The notes: a model not told the origin generated them from the sequence alone. DNA of 64,000 bases from Bacilli bacterium (GCA_017511375.1 JAFWKJ010000003.1:1-64000); one strand, 5' to 3'. Positions 53,043-62,898 are shown, numbered from the stretch's first letter. Translations and numbers: made by a program.

Positions 53043-54185
53043 ATGAAAAAATTATTTACAAGTGAAATGGTTTGCGAAGGGCATCCTGATAAACTATGTG
53101 ATCAGATATCTGATTCTATCCTAGATGAATATTTAAAACATGATGAGAATGCAAGAGTAGCTGTAGAAACAGCTGTTAGTAGTAAAAGGGTCTTTATTTT
53201 TGGAGAAGTAACAAGTACCTATTCCTGTGATGTAGAGCGTATTGCTAGGGATGTGATCATTCGAGTGGGTTATGATCGAGATGAATTGGGTTTTAATGGA
53301 AACACCATCCCAATTCTTATAGACATTCATGAACAATCCCCTGATATCTCAAGAGGAGTAAATCGTGAAGAAATTGGGGCCGGAGATCAAGGAATCATGT
53401 TTGGATATGCTTGTTCGGAAACAGAGGAATATTTACCACTATGTTATGTATTATCCAGTAAACTAGCAAAAAGGAGTAAAGAAGTAAGAGAAGAAAAAAT
53501 ATTACCATACTTGAGACCAGATGGAAAAATGCAAGTAACAGTAGAGTACAAAGATAATAAACCATTTCGAGTAGACACCATAGTCATTTCTCTACAACAT
53601 GAGGATACAATTACACATGAAAAATTAGAAGAAGATATAAAGAAAGAAATCATAGAAAAAACAATTGATAAGTCTTTGTTGAAAGACACAAAGTATCTCA
53701 TTAATCCAACAGGAAGATTTGTAATTGGAGGGCCTTATGGAGACTCGGGTTTAACAGGCCGTAAGATTGTAGTAGATACCTATGGAGGATATGCAAGACA
53801 CGGCGGAGGGGCTTTTAGTGGAAAAGACTACACAAAGGTGGATCGTTCTGCTGCCTATTATGCACGATATGTTTGTAAAAACCTTGTTGCTAGTAAAATA
53901 TGTAGTGAATGTATGATAGAAGTTGGATATGCAATTGGAGTTTCAAAACCGGTAAGTATTTCAATCAATACCTTTGGAACTAGCTCTTATTCAGAGGAAT
54001 ACATTCTACAACTAATAGACAGCTTATTTGATTTTAGACCAGATGCCATTATAGAACAGTTTGACATGAAACACATGTGTTATCATGAATTATCTTCTTT
54101 TGGACATTTTGGAAGAAAAACAAGTCCTTTTGAACAACTAGATAAAGTACAGGAGATTAAAAAATATATCAAAGAACATTCTTAA
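53043..54185 (+). CDS. metK: S-adenosylmethionine synthetase
   Basis: 380 residues. Signatures: SEMVCEGHPDKLCDQISD (ATP/phosphate loop), GAGDQGIMFGYA, GPYGDSGLTGRKIVVDTYGG and GGGAFSGKD. It makes SAM from methionine and ATP. Ribosome-binding site AAGGAGGAG. Controlled by the S-box upstream, so the enzyme's own product represses it. Confidence 0.98.
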   Translation: MKKLFTSEMVCEGHPDKLCDQISDSILDEYLKHDENARVAVETAVSSKRVFIFGEVTSTYSCDVERIARDVIIRVGYDRDELGFNGNTIPILIDIHEQSPDISRGVNREEIGAGDQGIMFGYACSETEEYLPLCYVLSSKLAKRSKEVREEKILPYLRPDGKMQVTVEYKDNKPFRVDTIVISLQHEDTITHEKLEEDIKKEIIEKTIDKSLLKDTKYLINPTGRFVIGGPYGDSGLTGRKIVVDTYGGYARHGGGAFSGKDYTKVDRSAAYYARYVCKNLVASKICSECMIEVGYAIGVSKPVSISINTFGTSSYSEEYILQLIDSLFDFRPDAIIEQFDMKHMCYHELSSFGHFGRKTSPFEQLDKVQEIKKYIKEHS

Positions 54186-54200
54186 AGGAATGTTTTTTTG
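54178..54200 (+). terminator. intrinsic terminator of metK
   Basis: ACATTCTT and AGGAATGT pair across the stop codon, with T7. Confidence 0.78.
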
Positions 54201-54228
54201 ATATAATGAAAGTAGAGGAGGAACTAAT

Positions 54229-54534
54229 ATGAATCCATATTCTATTTTAATGTTAATATTTGGGGCTTGTATTTTTCTTTATGGAGCATGTGTTATGGTG
54301 GATAAGCATCCATTAATACCAAAATATTATAAGAAAACCATTACGAAAAGCTATCGATTTTATATTGGAAAAACACTAATGTTAGTAAGTTGTTCTCCTA
54401 TTCTTAGTGCACTAATAGCTTGTTTGGGAACATCCACATTTATTACAATATTATCTATTATTACATTGATAGCATCTTTTATATTACTAATGTATATTGC
54501 GACACATAAGTTTAAAGGAAATAATGAGGAATAA
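54229..54534 (+). CDS. small membrane protein
   Basis: 101 residues, three membrane helices by eye (PYSILMLIFGACIFLYGACV; MLVSCSPILSALIACLGTS; FITILSIITLIASFILLMYI). It resembles DUF3784-type small membrane proteins in length and topology, but this is only a likeness. Ribosome-binding site AGAGGAGG. Its stop is two bases before tag. Confidence 0.6.
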   Translation: MNPYSILMLIFGACIFLYGACVMVDKHPLIPKYYKKTITKSYRFYIGKTLMLVSCSPILSALIACLGTSTFITILSIITLIASFILLMYIATHKFKGNNEE

Positions 54535-54536
54535 TC

Positions 54537-55076
54537 ATGAATAGATGTCGTTGGTGTAATGAAAAAAATCCCACATATGTCACTTATCATGATTGTGAAT
54601 GGGGGATTTTAAAATTAGATGATTCGTACTTGTTTGAAATGCTACTATTAGAGTCTTTTCAAGCTGGTTTATCTTGGGAATGCATTTTAAATAAAAGAGA
54701 AAATTTTAAAGAATCATTTGATCATTTTAATTGGAATATAATTGCAAAATACAATCAAAAAAAAATAGATGAATTGATGAAGAATCAAGGAATTATTCGG
54801 AATAAAAGAAAAATAGAATCCACTATCAATAATGCCAAAATCTTTCAAGAAATCTTAGAAGAATTCGGAAGTTTTGAAACATATCTACGTTCTTTTTGGA
54901 ATGGGAAGATTATAAAAGAAAACGATAAAACGACAAACGAATTATCAGATAAAATATCAAACGATTTACAAAAAAGAGGTATGAAGTTTGTAGGAAGCAC
55001 AATCATCTATTCTTATTTACAAGCGATTGGAATCATTTCTTCTCATGAAGACACATGTGATTGGAGGTTAAAATGA
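54537..55076 (+). CDS. tag: DNA-3-methyladenine glycosylase I
   Basis: 179 residues. RCRWCNEKNPTYVTYHDCEW with the N-terminal zinc Cys/His, LFEMLLLESFQAGLSWECIL, and the C-terminal zinc part SSHEDTCDW. It removes 3-methyladenine from DNA. Stop overlaps the next start (ATGA). TGA is used as stop. Confidence 0.95.
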   Translation: MNRCRWCNEKNPTYVTYHDCEWGILKLDDSYLFEMLLLESFQAGLSWECILNKRENFKESFDHFNWNIIAKYNQKKIDELMKNQGIIRNKRKIESTINNAKIFQEILEEFGSFETYLRSFWNGKIIKENDKTTNELSDKISNDLQKRGMKFVGSTIIYSYLQAIGIISSHEDTCDWRLK

Positions 55077-55630
55077 TAGAACGATTAGAGACAAAACATT
55101 TAGTCTTGCGAAAAGCTGAGCCAAAAGACCTCGAACCAATTTGGAAAAACGTTTGGAGTCAGGAAGAACTAACACAAATGATGCTATGGGAAGTCACGAC
55201 TACGAAAGAAGAAGCAAAAGCAAGACTAGAGAGAACAATCAAATATCAAAAAGAGTATCCAGCTTTCTTTGTATGTTTAAAAGAAACAGATGAGCCAATC
55301 GGTTTTGCCGGAGTTAGAAAAATAGTAGGAAAAGACTATGAGGAGACAGGAATTTGTATTGCGAAAGAACACCAAGGGAAAGGATATGCGAAAGAAGTAG
55401 TACAGGCTTTAAAAAAACTCATCTTTGAAGATTTAGATGGTAATAAATTTATTTATGGTTGTTTTCAAGAAAATGATAGAAGCAGGAAAGTATGTCTAGC
55501 CTTAGGCTTTAAATATATGTGTACCCAAGAAAAAGTACGAGAACGAGACCAATACAAACATAAAACGGACTACTATTCTTTTACAAGACAAATGTATGAA
55601 GAAGAAATCAAATCATCGAAGAATGATTAA
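55073..55630 (+). CDS. GNAT family N-acetyltransferase
   Basis: 185 residues from ATG 55073 (GGAGG upstream), overlapping tag by four bases. RimJ/RimL-like GNAT fold: MIERLETKHLVLRKAEPKD, GFAGVRKIVG, and the acetyl-CoA loop EHQGKGYAKEVVQALKK. The substrate is not evident. Confidence 0.93.
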   Translation: MIERLETKHLVLRKAEPKDLEPIWKNVWSQEELTQMMLWEVTTTKEEAKARLERTIKYQKEYPAFFVCLKETDEPIGFAGVRKIVGKDYEETGICIAKEHQGKGYAKEVVQALKKLIFEDLDGNKFIYGCFQENDRSRKVCLALGFKYMCTQEKVRERDQYKHKTDYYSFTRQMYEEEIKSSKND

Positions 55631-55659
55631 TGAAATCTACGATTGTAGATTTTTTTTTG
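55631..55659 (+). terminator. intrinsic terminator
   Basis: AAATCTACGATTGTAGATTT hairpin followed by T7. Confidence 0.82.
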
Positions 55660-55758
55660 AAAAAAAACATACGATAAAGAAGAAAAAGATAGAAAAATAA
55701 AAGGTTTTGTGTTATAATAATGAACTGAAATTTTATGTCTTAGTAAAGGAGGTGTATT

Positions 55759-58071
55759 ATGAGTTCGAATAATGAAATGTATTTATCCATGGGGACAACA
55801 GAAATATGTAATATTTTAAAACCTATGATGAAAGGATTATATAAACAATTTCAAAGTAGTCTTTTGAGTGAAGAAGAATTTATAAAAATTGTTTTGGAAT
55901 CTATCGATTATTCAAAAAAGAATTATGATCACTCAAAATCATTTCAAGATTATTTAGTAGAGCAGATAAAAAATAATATCAACAAGCAAATACATCCTAG
56001 TAAAACAGAACCAGATAATAACTATAAATTGATATGTGCATTTATCTCCAAAAATGAGAAAGAAATCAATACAGGGGATCAAGCCGCAGTGTTTATGAAA
56101 AGAATAAGTGATTTCATGGAACTAAACAACATCCAACCAGATTTGAACTTCGTAATAGATCTACTTGAAAAGAATAAACAGCTAAAAGATATTGTTAAAA
56201 AAGTATTTGAAAAGTATGCAAGTTTAATAAAAAAAGGAAACATGGATCAAGTGTTAAATGATGAGACAAGCATGCTTATGATGGAAGCTTACTGTGTAAT
56301 TGAAAGAATTACAATAGAAGAATCACTAGATGAATTTGTTTTTATAGATAATAAAGAACTTAACGATAGTTATAGATTATATATAAAAGATATTGGAGAT
56401 CAACCACTTCTTACTTTTGACGAAGAACAGGAATTAATGGTCAAAATAAAACAAGGCGATAAAAAAGCAAGAGAAGAACTTGCTCAAAGAAACTTAAGAT
56501 TAGTAGTTAGTATTGCCAAAAAATATATGGGAAGAGGGCTTCCACTAATGGATTTAATCCAAGAAGGAAACTTAGGTTTATTAACTTCTATTGATAAATT
56601 TGATGAAAAAAAGGGATTTAAATTTTCTACTTATGCAACATGGTGGATTAGACAAAGAATAAAAAGATCCATTGCCGACACAGCAAGAGTTGTTAGACTT
56701 CCTGTCCATGTACATGAAAAAGTGAATTACATAAGTAGATTATCAACAGAATTAGAAAAAGAATTGAAGAGAACTCCAACATCAGAGGAAATTGCAAAAG
56801 AGATGAATTTGCCTGTTCAAACAATTAATCAATATCTTAAATTACAAGAAGGAGCCGTAAGTCTTCATACTTTAATTGGGGATGATCGTGATACAGAATT
56901 GGAAGAATTTATTTCTTCTGATGAAGATACTCCAGAAGAAGTTTTAACAGGACAACTTCTTCCAGAACAAGTGATGAAGTTTGTGAATGAATGCAAATTA
57001 TCAGATAGAGAAAGAGAAATATTGACACTAAGATTTGGATTAGATGGAAAAGACCCAATGACCCTAGAAGAAGTAGGAAGGTATTACAACCTTACAAGAG
57101 AGAGAGTAAGACAATTAGAAGCAAAGGCTATGAGAAAGTTAAGATGCTCACCAAAAGTAAAAGAACTAGCTTCTTTCTTACCATTCCAACAAAAAGCGTT
57201 ATCAAACTTGGAAGAGTTTAGAGAAAAGTATAGTGATCCAAATAATAGAACAAAATCGTTTTATTCTGATAGAAAAAAGGACATTAGTCATGCACCTAGA
57301 CCTATTAAAACAATTTATGAGTACTTTAGCGATTATACAAAAGAGCAAGTTGATGAAGTAATTGAAATGCTGTCTGATAAAGAGAAGGCATCTGCTATAC
57401 TAAGAGTAGATCCTAACTGTGATGATATGACTAGACGAAAAATTTTAAGAACAGAAAATAACTACTATTATAATGTAGTAATTCCTAAAATGAAAAGAAT
57501 TATGAATCGATTATTTACAGTAGAAAATAATCAAATAGAAGAGCAAATTCCAAGGGAACCAGCATCAGTAGAGCAAACACAAGTTGTAGAAATAGAAAAA
57601 CAATCAACAACAGAACAAATTTTAGTTGTGGAAGATAAAGAGATTGGAGATGAATCAGTATCAATGGAAAACCGTCAAGAAAGTAATTCAACCTCATCAA
57701 CAGGGGGACAAATATACTTCAACTCTACGATTACGAAAGATGATTATGTGATCCTTCGCGATTTATTAAAATCTACGACATTTGTGGATATGTTAAAAAC
57801 AAAATCGATTGCAGAAGCTGTGGTTATTTCCTTAAGATTTGGACTAGTTAATGGTAAATGCTTTTCAGTAGAATCTATCTCTAACTTCTTAAATATTAGT
57901 CAGGGAGATATTCGAGATATGATTCAACAATTGTTAGAATCTTACAATGAAAAAATCAATGAAATTAGAATGCGTGCAGCTGCATCAACAATCGAAGAAA
58001 AAGGTGTACAATTTGTAAAACGTCCACCATTACCAACAAATGATAATGATAGTTCTGACACAGAAGAATAA
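55759..58071 (+). CDS. rpoD: RpoD-like sigma-70 factor with extra C-terminal modules
   Basis: 770 residues, about twice the usual size. An extra helical N-terminal part (1-203), then region 1.2 (YRLYIKDIGDQPLLTFDEEQ), region 2 with RNLRLVVSIAKKY, DLIQEGNLGLL and TYATWWIRQRIKRSIADTAR, region 3, and region 4.2 ending near 465 (TLEEVGRYYNLTRERVRQLE). Beyond it lie ~305 residues, including two segments that echo region 4 (about 515-586 and 652-735). It is the best primary sigma factor candidate here, but region 2.4 differs somewhat from the strict RpoD sequence and dnaG is not adjacent, so an alternative role cannot be excluded. Ribosome-binding site AAAGGAGGTG. Confidence 0.9.
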   Translation: MSSNNEMYLSMGTTEICNILKPMMKGLYKQFQSSLLSEEEFIKIVLESIDYSKKNYDHSKSFQDYLVEQIKNNINKQIHPSKTEPDNNYKLICAFISKNEKEINTGDQAAVFMKRISDFMELNNIQPDLNFVIDLLEKNKQLKDIVKKVFEKYASLIKKGNMDQVLNDETSMLMMEAYCVIERITIEESLDEFVFIDNKELNDSYRLYIKDIGDQPLLTFDEEQELMVKIKQGDKKAREELAQRNLRLVVSIAKKYMGRGLPLMDLIQEGNLGLLTSIDKFDEKKGFKFSTYATWWIRQRIKRSIADTARVVRLPVHVHEKVNYISRLSTELEKELKRTPTSEEIAKEMNLPVQTINQYLKLQEGAVSLHTLIGDDRDTELEEFISSDEDTPEEVLTGQLLPEQVMKFVNECKLSDREREILTLRFGLDGKDPMTLEEVGRYYNLTRERVRQLEAKAMRKLRCSPKVKELASFLPFQQKALSNLEEFREKYSDPNNRTKSFYSDRKKDISHAPRPIKTIYEYFSDYTKEQVDEVIEMLSDKEKASAILRVDPNCDDMTRRKILRTENNYYYNVVIPKMKRIMNRLFTVENNQIEEQIPREPASVEQTQVVEIEKQSTTEQILVVEDKEIGDESVSMENRQESNSTSSTGGQIYFNSTITKDDYVILRDLLKSTTFVDMLKTKSIAEAVVISLRFGLVNGKCFSVESISNFLNISQGDIRDMIQQLLESYNEKINEIRMRAAASTIEEKGVQFVKRPPLPTNDNDSSDTEE

Positions 58072-58116
58072 TGGTAATGGAAGATGTTTAAACTTAAGAA
58101 GTATAAAAAAGAATTA

Positions 58117-58149
58117 TGGGAGAAAGGGTAGAAGCCAATCTCCTTTTTT
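58117..58149 (+). terminator. probable terminator of sigma factor gene
   Basis: GGGAGA and TCTCC pair over a 15-17 base loop, then T6. Less regular than the others. Confidence 0.5.
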
Positions 58150-58197
58150 GTTATAATAAAAACTAATTAGGATATTCTTTGCAAGGGAGGAATAAGA

Positions 58198-59424
58198 ATG
58201 GATAAGTATTTAGAAAAAGCATTAAAACTAGAAAGAAAAAGGCAAGAAGAAAATATTGAACTAATTGCATCCGAAAATTATGTATCAAAAGATGTTTTAA
58301 AACTACAAGGGAGTATTTTAACCAATAAATATGCAGAAGGATATTCCGGGAAAAGATATTATGGTGGTTGTGAAAACATTGATATGTTTGAAACAAAAGC
58401 CATTGAGTATTTAAAAGAATTATTTGGTTGTAAATATGCGAATGTACAACCCCATAGTGGATCTAGTGCTAACTTTGCTGTATACAGAGCCTTACTTAAT
58501 CATGGCGATAAAGTGATGGGTATGGATTTAAATCATGGGGGACATTTAACCCATGGATATAAACTAAATTTTAGTGGAGTAGACTATGAAATTGTCAGTT
58601 ACGGAGTAGATCCTAAAACAGAAGAAATAGATTATGAAGCTGTAAAAGAACTAGCTCTAAAAGAAAAACCAAAAATGATTATTGCGGGAGCTTCTGCTTA
58701 TTCTAGAACGATTGATTTTAAGAAGTTTAGAGAAATATGCGATCTAATTGGGGCTTACCTATTTGTAGATATGGCCCATATTGCAGGTCTAGTAGCAGCA
58801 GGTCTCCATCCATCTCCTATTCCCTATGCAGATGTTGTTACTTCTACCACCCATAAGACTTTACGTGGACCACGCGGTGGAATCATTTTGACAAATAATG
58901 AAGAACTTGCCAAGAAAATAGATAAAGTAGTTTTTCCTGGAATACAAGGAGGACCACTCATGCATGTAATTGGTGCCAAAGCAGAGTGCTTCTATGAGGC
59001 CCTTCAACCAGAATTTAGGAAATACCAAAAACAAGTATTAAAAAATATAAATGCTATGAGCAATGAATTTAAAAAATTAGGTTATCACATCATTAGCGGA
59101 GGAACAGACAATCATTTAATACTATTAGATGTGAAACAAGGAGCCTCTATCACAGGAAGAGACGCCGAAAAACTATTAGATCGTATTCATATAACGGTTA
59201 ATAAAAACACCATTCCAAATGAAACAGAAAAGCCAATGGTAGCAAGTGGAATTCGTATAGGCTCTCCTGCCATGACAAGTAGAGGATTAAAAGAAAAAGA
59301 TTTTATAGAAATAGCTCAAATTATTGATAAGACATTTAAAAATAGAGAGAAAGAAGAAGAGTTAGAGAAATTATCTAAACAAGTAATATCTATTACGAAA
59401 AAGTATCCATTATGGTATGAATAG
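58198..59424 (+). CDS. glyA: serine hydroxymethyltransferase
   Basis: 408 residues. [20 protein letters not shown] near the start, the PLP lysine in [14 protein letters not shown] (about residue 226), and [14 protein letters not shown]. It links serine to glycine and C1-tetrahydrofolate. Ribosome-binding site GGGAGG. Length is typical. Confidence 0.98.
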   Translation: MDKYLEKALKLERKRQEENIELIASENYVSKDVLKLQGSILTNKYAEGYSGKRYYGGCENIDMFETKAIEYLKELFGCKYANVQPHSGSSANFAVYRALLNHGDKVMGMDLNHGGHLTHGYKLNFSGVDYEIVSYGVDPKTEEIDYEAVKELALKEKPKMIIAGASAYSRTIDFKKFREICDLIGAYLFVDMAHIAGLVAAGLHPSPIPYADVVTSTTHKTLRGPRGGIILTNNEELAKKIDKVVFPGIQGGPLMHVIGAKAECFYEALQPEFRKYQKQVLKNINAMSNEFKKLGYHIISGGTDNHLILLDVKQGASITGRDAEKLLDRIHITVNKNTIPNETEKPMVASGIRIGSPAMTSRGLKEKDFIEIAQIIDKTFKNREKEEELEKLSKQVISITKKYPLWYE

Positions 59425-59489
59425 AGTGTTTGACTTTTATAAAAGATTTTTATTATAATGAATATAATGAAGGAGAATGATTTTACCAT

Positions 59490-59915
59490 ATGAAGCAAAT
59501 AAATGGGAAGGAAGATTTCCTTGACTCAACACAACAAAAAAGAATAAGAGAAATGAGTGAAGTAGACGTATTTAGCGAAGCACTTCATAACAATGAAATG
59601 TATGATATTTCATGGATATTACTACCAGATTGTTATGCAATAAAACTATATGATTATCTCTTGAGATTAGTAGAGTTAGAAAACGTGAAAGGGGAAGTAA
59701 AAAAACCTCAACGTTTAAAAAAGATAAAAGATATATTATTGAAATTAGAATTATTACCTTCTGTCCAACAACACATATGGGAAATAACTCCTACCGAACA
59801 AGACGCAGAAATTGATGCCATGGTTGCCTTAGTAGAAGAAAAACAAAAACTAAGGAAAATGGGACCTGTTAGAAAATATATTTATCAAAAACAAAAGGAG
59901 AAAAAATCAAAATAA
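59490..59915 (+). CDS. hypothetical helical protein
   Basis: 141 residues. It begins MKQINGKEDFLDSTQQKRIR, is mostly helical and ends in a basic tail. There is no signal peptide and no known motif. The gene lies 65 bases after glyA and 45 before the kinase-like gene. Family not recognised. Confidence 0.65.
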   Translation: MKQINGKEDFLDSTQQKRIREMSEVDVFSEALHNNEMYDISWILLPDCYAIKLYDYLLRLVELENVKGEVKKPQRLKKIKDILLKLELLPSVQQHIWEITPTEQDAEIDAMVALVEEKQKLRKMGPVRKYIYQKQKEKKSK

Positions 59916-59937
59916 CTATAATTTTTCTCTTTTTTAT
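59914..59937 (+). terminator. weak terminator-like hairpin
   Basis: GAGAAAAA (59898-59905) and TTTTTCTC (59923-59930) pair over 17 bases, then T6. Modest quality. Confidence 0.4.
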
Positions 59938-59960
59938 TAGAAAAACATAGAGGTGTTAAA

Positions 59961-60704
59961 ATGAGTGGAAATAGTTATAAGGAAATATTTGATTCTGTAA
60001 AAGAATATAAAGATCCTAGTAAGTATCTAAGTGAACTAGTAAATCTTATGAGTCAAATCTTATTTGATAGAGATTTATTTGTAAAAAACTCTGATAATAT
60101 AGAAGAACGATTAGCTTTCTTCAAAGCCTTACAACAAAAAATGGAAGAAACCTACTATCAATATAGATCAAGAAATCCAGAGGCGCAAAACATTATACAG
60201 GAAATTGAATTTGTGGGATCAGGTCATACCCATCTTGCCTTTAGAATTGGAGATATGGTTTTAAAGGTTGGGAAAAGTAAAAACCAGTGGACAAGTAGTA
60301 TGATAGAAAAATATCGTGATTATCCTTGCCTTATTCCTGTATTATTTGATAAGAGTTTTAAGATAGCCGATGGAGAATACTATTCGATGCAAATTGCTCC
60401 TATGGTTGATACAAGTCAAATAGAGGAAGAAGAGGTATATACTTCTTACAAAACATTAAGAAATTATGGATATATTTGGAATGATCCTTTACCAGAAAAT
60501 ACAGGAAAAATGATGAGTGATTATGACTTTAATGGTCATCATTATCAAAAGGGGGATTTAGTCATTATCGACTTAGAAGACATTGCCTATGTAGGAGAAG
60601 AGACATCCGAAGAAGTATTAGAAGAAATATCTATGATGTCTTATAATAGAAAGACATATGTCTACGAATCAAGATATCTAGAAGAAAAAGGAAAAGCAAA
60701 ATAG
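59961..60704 (+). CDS. kinase-fold (phosphotransferase-like) protein
   Basis: 247 residues. A helical N-terminal ~75 residues, then a protein-kinase-like pattern: Gly loop and Lys in VGSGHTHLAFRIGDMVLKVG, a catalytic-loop-like YIWNDPLPENTGKM (Asp then Asn), and VIIDLEDI in the place of DFG. The fold assignment is by motif spacing. Substrate unknown. It is close to ybaK (11 bases) and may form an operon with it. Confidence 0.65.
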   Translation: MSGNSYKEIFDSVKEYKDPSKYLSELVNLMSQILFDRDLFVKNSDNIEERLAFFKALQQKMEETYYQYRSRNPEAQNIIQEIEFVGSGHTHLAFRIGDMVLKVGKSKNQWTSSMIEKYRDYPCLIPVLFDKSFKIADGEYYSMQIAPMVDTSQIEEEEVYTSYKTLRNYGYIWNDPLPENTGKMMSDYDFNGHHYQKGDLVIIDLEDIAYVGEETSEEVLEEISMMSYNRKTYVYESRYLEEKGKAK

Positions 60705-60715
60705 GAGGGATTGAA

Positions 60716-61186
60716 ATGTCATTTACAAAGGCAAAGAATGATTTGAAAAAGAAAGGATTAGAAGATAGGATTTTGACATTTAACGTTTCATCTGCCACCG
60801 TAAAAGACGCTGCCATTGCGATTGGATGTGAAGAAGATGAGATTGCAAAGTCTTTATCTTTTTTAATAGAGGATAAACCGATACTCATCATTGTATCAGG
60901 ATCCTCTAAAATAGATAATAGTAAATATAAGCAGGAATTTCATACGAAAGCCAAAATGATTCCTTTTGAACAAGTGGAAGTATTAATTGGTCATGCTGCT
61001 GGAGGCGTTTGCCCTTTTGGAATCAATGAGGGAATTGATGTTTATATGGATGAATCATTAAAGAATCATAAAATTATCTATCCTGCCTGTGGAGATGCAA
61101 AAAGTGCTGTAAAACTATCTTTAGGAGAATTAGAACAAGCCTCTCATCCATTGAAGTGGGTAGATGTATGTAAAAGACCAGAATAA
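60716..61186 (+). CDS. ybaK: YbaK/EbsC family aminoacyl-tRNA deacylase
   Basis: 156 residues. Typical features: SSATVKDAAIAIGCEEDEIA, KSLSFLIEDKPILIIVSGSS, VEVLIGHAAGGVCPFG. It clears Cys mischarged on tRNA-Pro (YbaK) or related tRNA errors. Ribosome-binding site AGGAGGG. Placed 11 bases after the kinase-fold gene. Confidence 0.92.
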   Translation: MSFTKAKNDLKKKGLEDRILTFNVSSATVKDAAIAIGCEEDEIAKSLSFLIEDKPILIIVSGSSKIDNSKYKQEFHTKAKMIPFEQVEVLIGHAAGGVCPFGINEGIDVYMDESLKNHKIIYPACGDAKSAVKLSLGELEQASHPLKWVDVCKRPE

Positions 61187-61198
61187 ATAGGATAAGAT

Positions 61199-61438
61199 AT
61201 GAAAGAAGAATTAATAAAAAATATTGAAAAATTACACACAACCAAACTAGGAGAAGTGCGAATTCAAAAGAATTTAAATCTATCAGATACAAATGTTGTG
61301 AATACTATAAAAAATATAATTCTAAAAAGAGAGTGTAAAATAAATCAAAAAGGAAAAAATATATATTGTGAAACAAAAGATATCATCCTTACGATTAATA
61401 AGAATAATTTTTGTATCATCACAGCACATAAAAAATAA
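61199..61438 (+). CDS. DUF3781 family protein
   Basis: 79 residues. MKEELIKNIEKLHTTKLGEV, NTIKNIILKRECKI and ILTINKNNFCIITAHK match the DUF3781 pattern as I recall it. Function unknown. Ribosome-binding site AGGATAAG. It follows ybaK by 12 bases and precedes the HAD gene by 11. Confidence 0.75.
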   Translation: MKEELIKNIEKLHTTKLGEVRIQKNLNLSDTNVVNTIKNIILKRECKINQKGKNIYCETKDIILTINKNNFCIITAHKK

Positions 61439-61449
61439 GGAGAGAGATT

Positions 61450-62082
61450 ATGTCAAAAAAAGCAATTTTATTTGATCTAGATGGAACCTTATGGGATTCT
61501 ACTAAACAAACAGTTATTTCCTTTCATAGAATTATAAAAGAAAAGAATATAGAGTTTATATCAGAAGAAAGAATTAAAAACAATTTTGGAAATAACAAAG
61601 AAGAAACAATTAAAAACCTTTTTCCTAATCTTTCCTATCAAGAAGGAGAAAAACTATTAAATGAAATAGATGAAGATATCATCAAAAATCTAAATATGAG
61701 TTGCGATTGTATTTATGAAGGGGTCAAAGAGGTTTTAGAAAAACTTCACAAAGATTATCAATTGTTTATTATCACAAATAATTCTCATAAGACCTATATT
61801 GAAGCCTTCCTAAAAGGAGGAAACTTTTCAAATTTTTTCAAGGATTATATTGCCGCCTCCGCTATTCCTATTTCCAAAAGTGAGGCAATTAAAAAACTCA
61901 TGAATGAGAATGAGATAGAAAAAGGTATTTATGTAGGAGATACCAAAAAGGATAGAGATGCAGCCAAAGCAGCAAACGTACCATTCATTCAGTGCTTGTA
62001 TGGCTTTGGAGAGGACTTAAAGGAAATATATAAAATTGATAATATACAAGAATTGCCAGAATGTATTAAAAAAATAGGATAA
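61450..62082 (+). CDS. HAD family phosphatase (phosphoglycolate phosphatase type)
   Basis: 210 residues. Motif I FDLDGTLWDS, motif II ITNNSHKTYIE, motif III region SKSEAIKKLM, motif IV VGDTKKDRDAAKAA. Subfamily I phosphatase with a helical cap. The physiological substrate is not evident. AAGGAGAGA upstream. Confidence 0.92.
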   Translation: MSKKAILFDLDGTLWDSTKQTVISFHRIIKEKNIEFISEERIKNNFGNNKEETIKNLFPNLSYQEGEKLLNEIDEDIIKNLNMSCDCIYEGVKEVLEKLHKDYQLFIITNNSHKTYIEAFLKGGNFSNFFKDYIAASAIPISKSEAIKKLMNENEIEKGIYVGDTKKDRDAAKAANVPFIQCLYGFGEDLKEIYKIDNIQELPECIKKIG

Positions 62083-62099
62083 ATAATCTTATTTTTTTT
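62069..62099 (+). terminator. intrinsic terminator of HAD gene
   Basis: AAAAATAGGAT and ATCTTATTTTT pair around the stop, with a T run. Confidence 0.65.
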
Positions 62100-62185
62100 A
62101 TGGCAAAAGCATAGATAATATGTTCGAATAACATAAAAAATTGAATAATATAAGTAGTTAATAAAAGCATAAAGGGGGAATGCAT

Positions 62186-62866
62186 ATGGACAATAAATTA
62201 GCAACAATCACAAATCTTTTTGAAGGAAAGGAAATAAGAAGCATCTGGGGCTCTGAAAAGGAAGATTACTATTTCAGTGTGGTTGATGTAATTACTATAT
62301 TAGCTGAGCCTGTTGACTCTAGTGATTATTGGACAACATTAAAGAGAAGTCTTTTAATAGAAGAGAAAAGTGAACTTCCGACAAATTGTCGGAGGTTGAA
62401 GATGAAAGCTAAAGATGGAAAACTAAGAGAAACTGATACACTAGATACAACAGGAATTTTTAAATTGATTGAATCTATTCCATCTCCAAAAGCAGAACCA
62501 TTCAAAGTGTGGTTGGCTAAATTAGATAGAGAAAAAGTCGATGAAGTATTTGATCCTTCCAAAGGCATTGATCAAATGATAGATTTTTATTTAAAAGAAG
62601 GATATTCTTTGCAATGGATTGAAACTAGAATTAAAGCAATGATTGCTCGTAAAAAACTTACTAATACATGGAAGGAAAACGGAGTTAGTGATGGTGTTGA
62701 ATATGCTATTCTTACGAATGATATTTATAAAGAATGGTCTGGAATGACTGCACAGGAATATAAATCATATAAAGGTATTTGAAAGGAAAATTTAAGAGAC
62801 AACATGACGGATTTAGAAGTCGCCATTGATGACCAGAAACTATTAGAGAAAAAACAATTATTTTAG
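62186..62866 (+). pseudogene. Bro-N/antirepressor-type protein, truncated by internal stop
   Basis: ATG 62186 with AAGGGGG upstream opens a Bro-N type frame (IRSIWGSEKEDYYFSVVDVI, WTTLKRSLLIEE) of 198 residues. A TGA at 62780-62782 interrupts it after SYKGI; the frame goes on with KENLRDNMTDLEVAI, a segment that in intact homologues continues from YKGLKKENL, and ends at TAG 62866. Intact relatives are ~270 residues, so the end is also lost. Such genes are prophage- or DinD-like. It is a decayed mobile remnant. Confidence 0.8.
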
Positions 62867-62898
62867 ATATGATATAATGAATATAGGAAGTGATGTGA

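Noticed and set aside
62780-62782. TGA read as Trp or selenocysteine
   Set aside because: TGA ends yqzL, tag and a bacteriocin gene, no SECIS-like element is seen, and the surrounding gene is also truncated, so a nonsense mutation is simpler.
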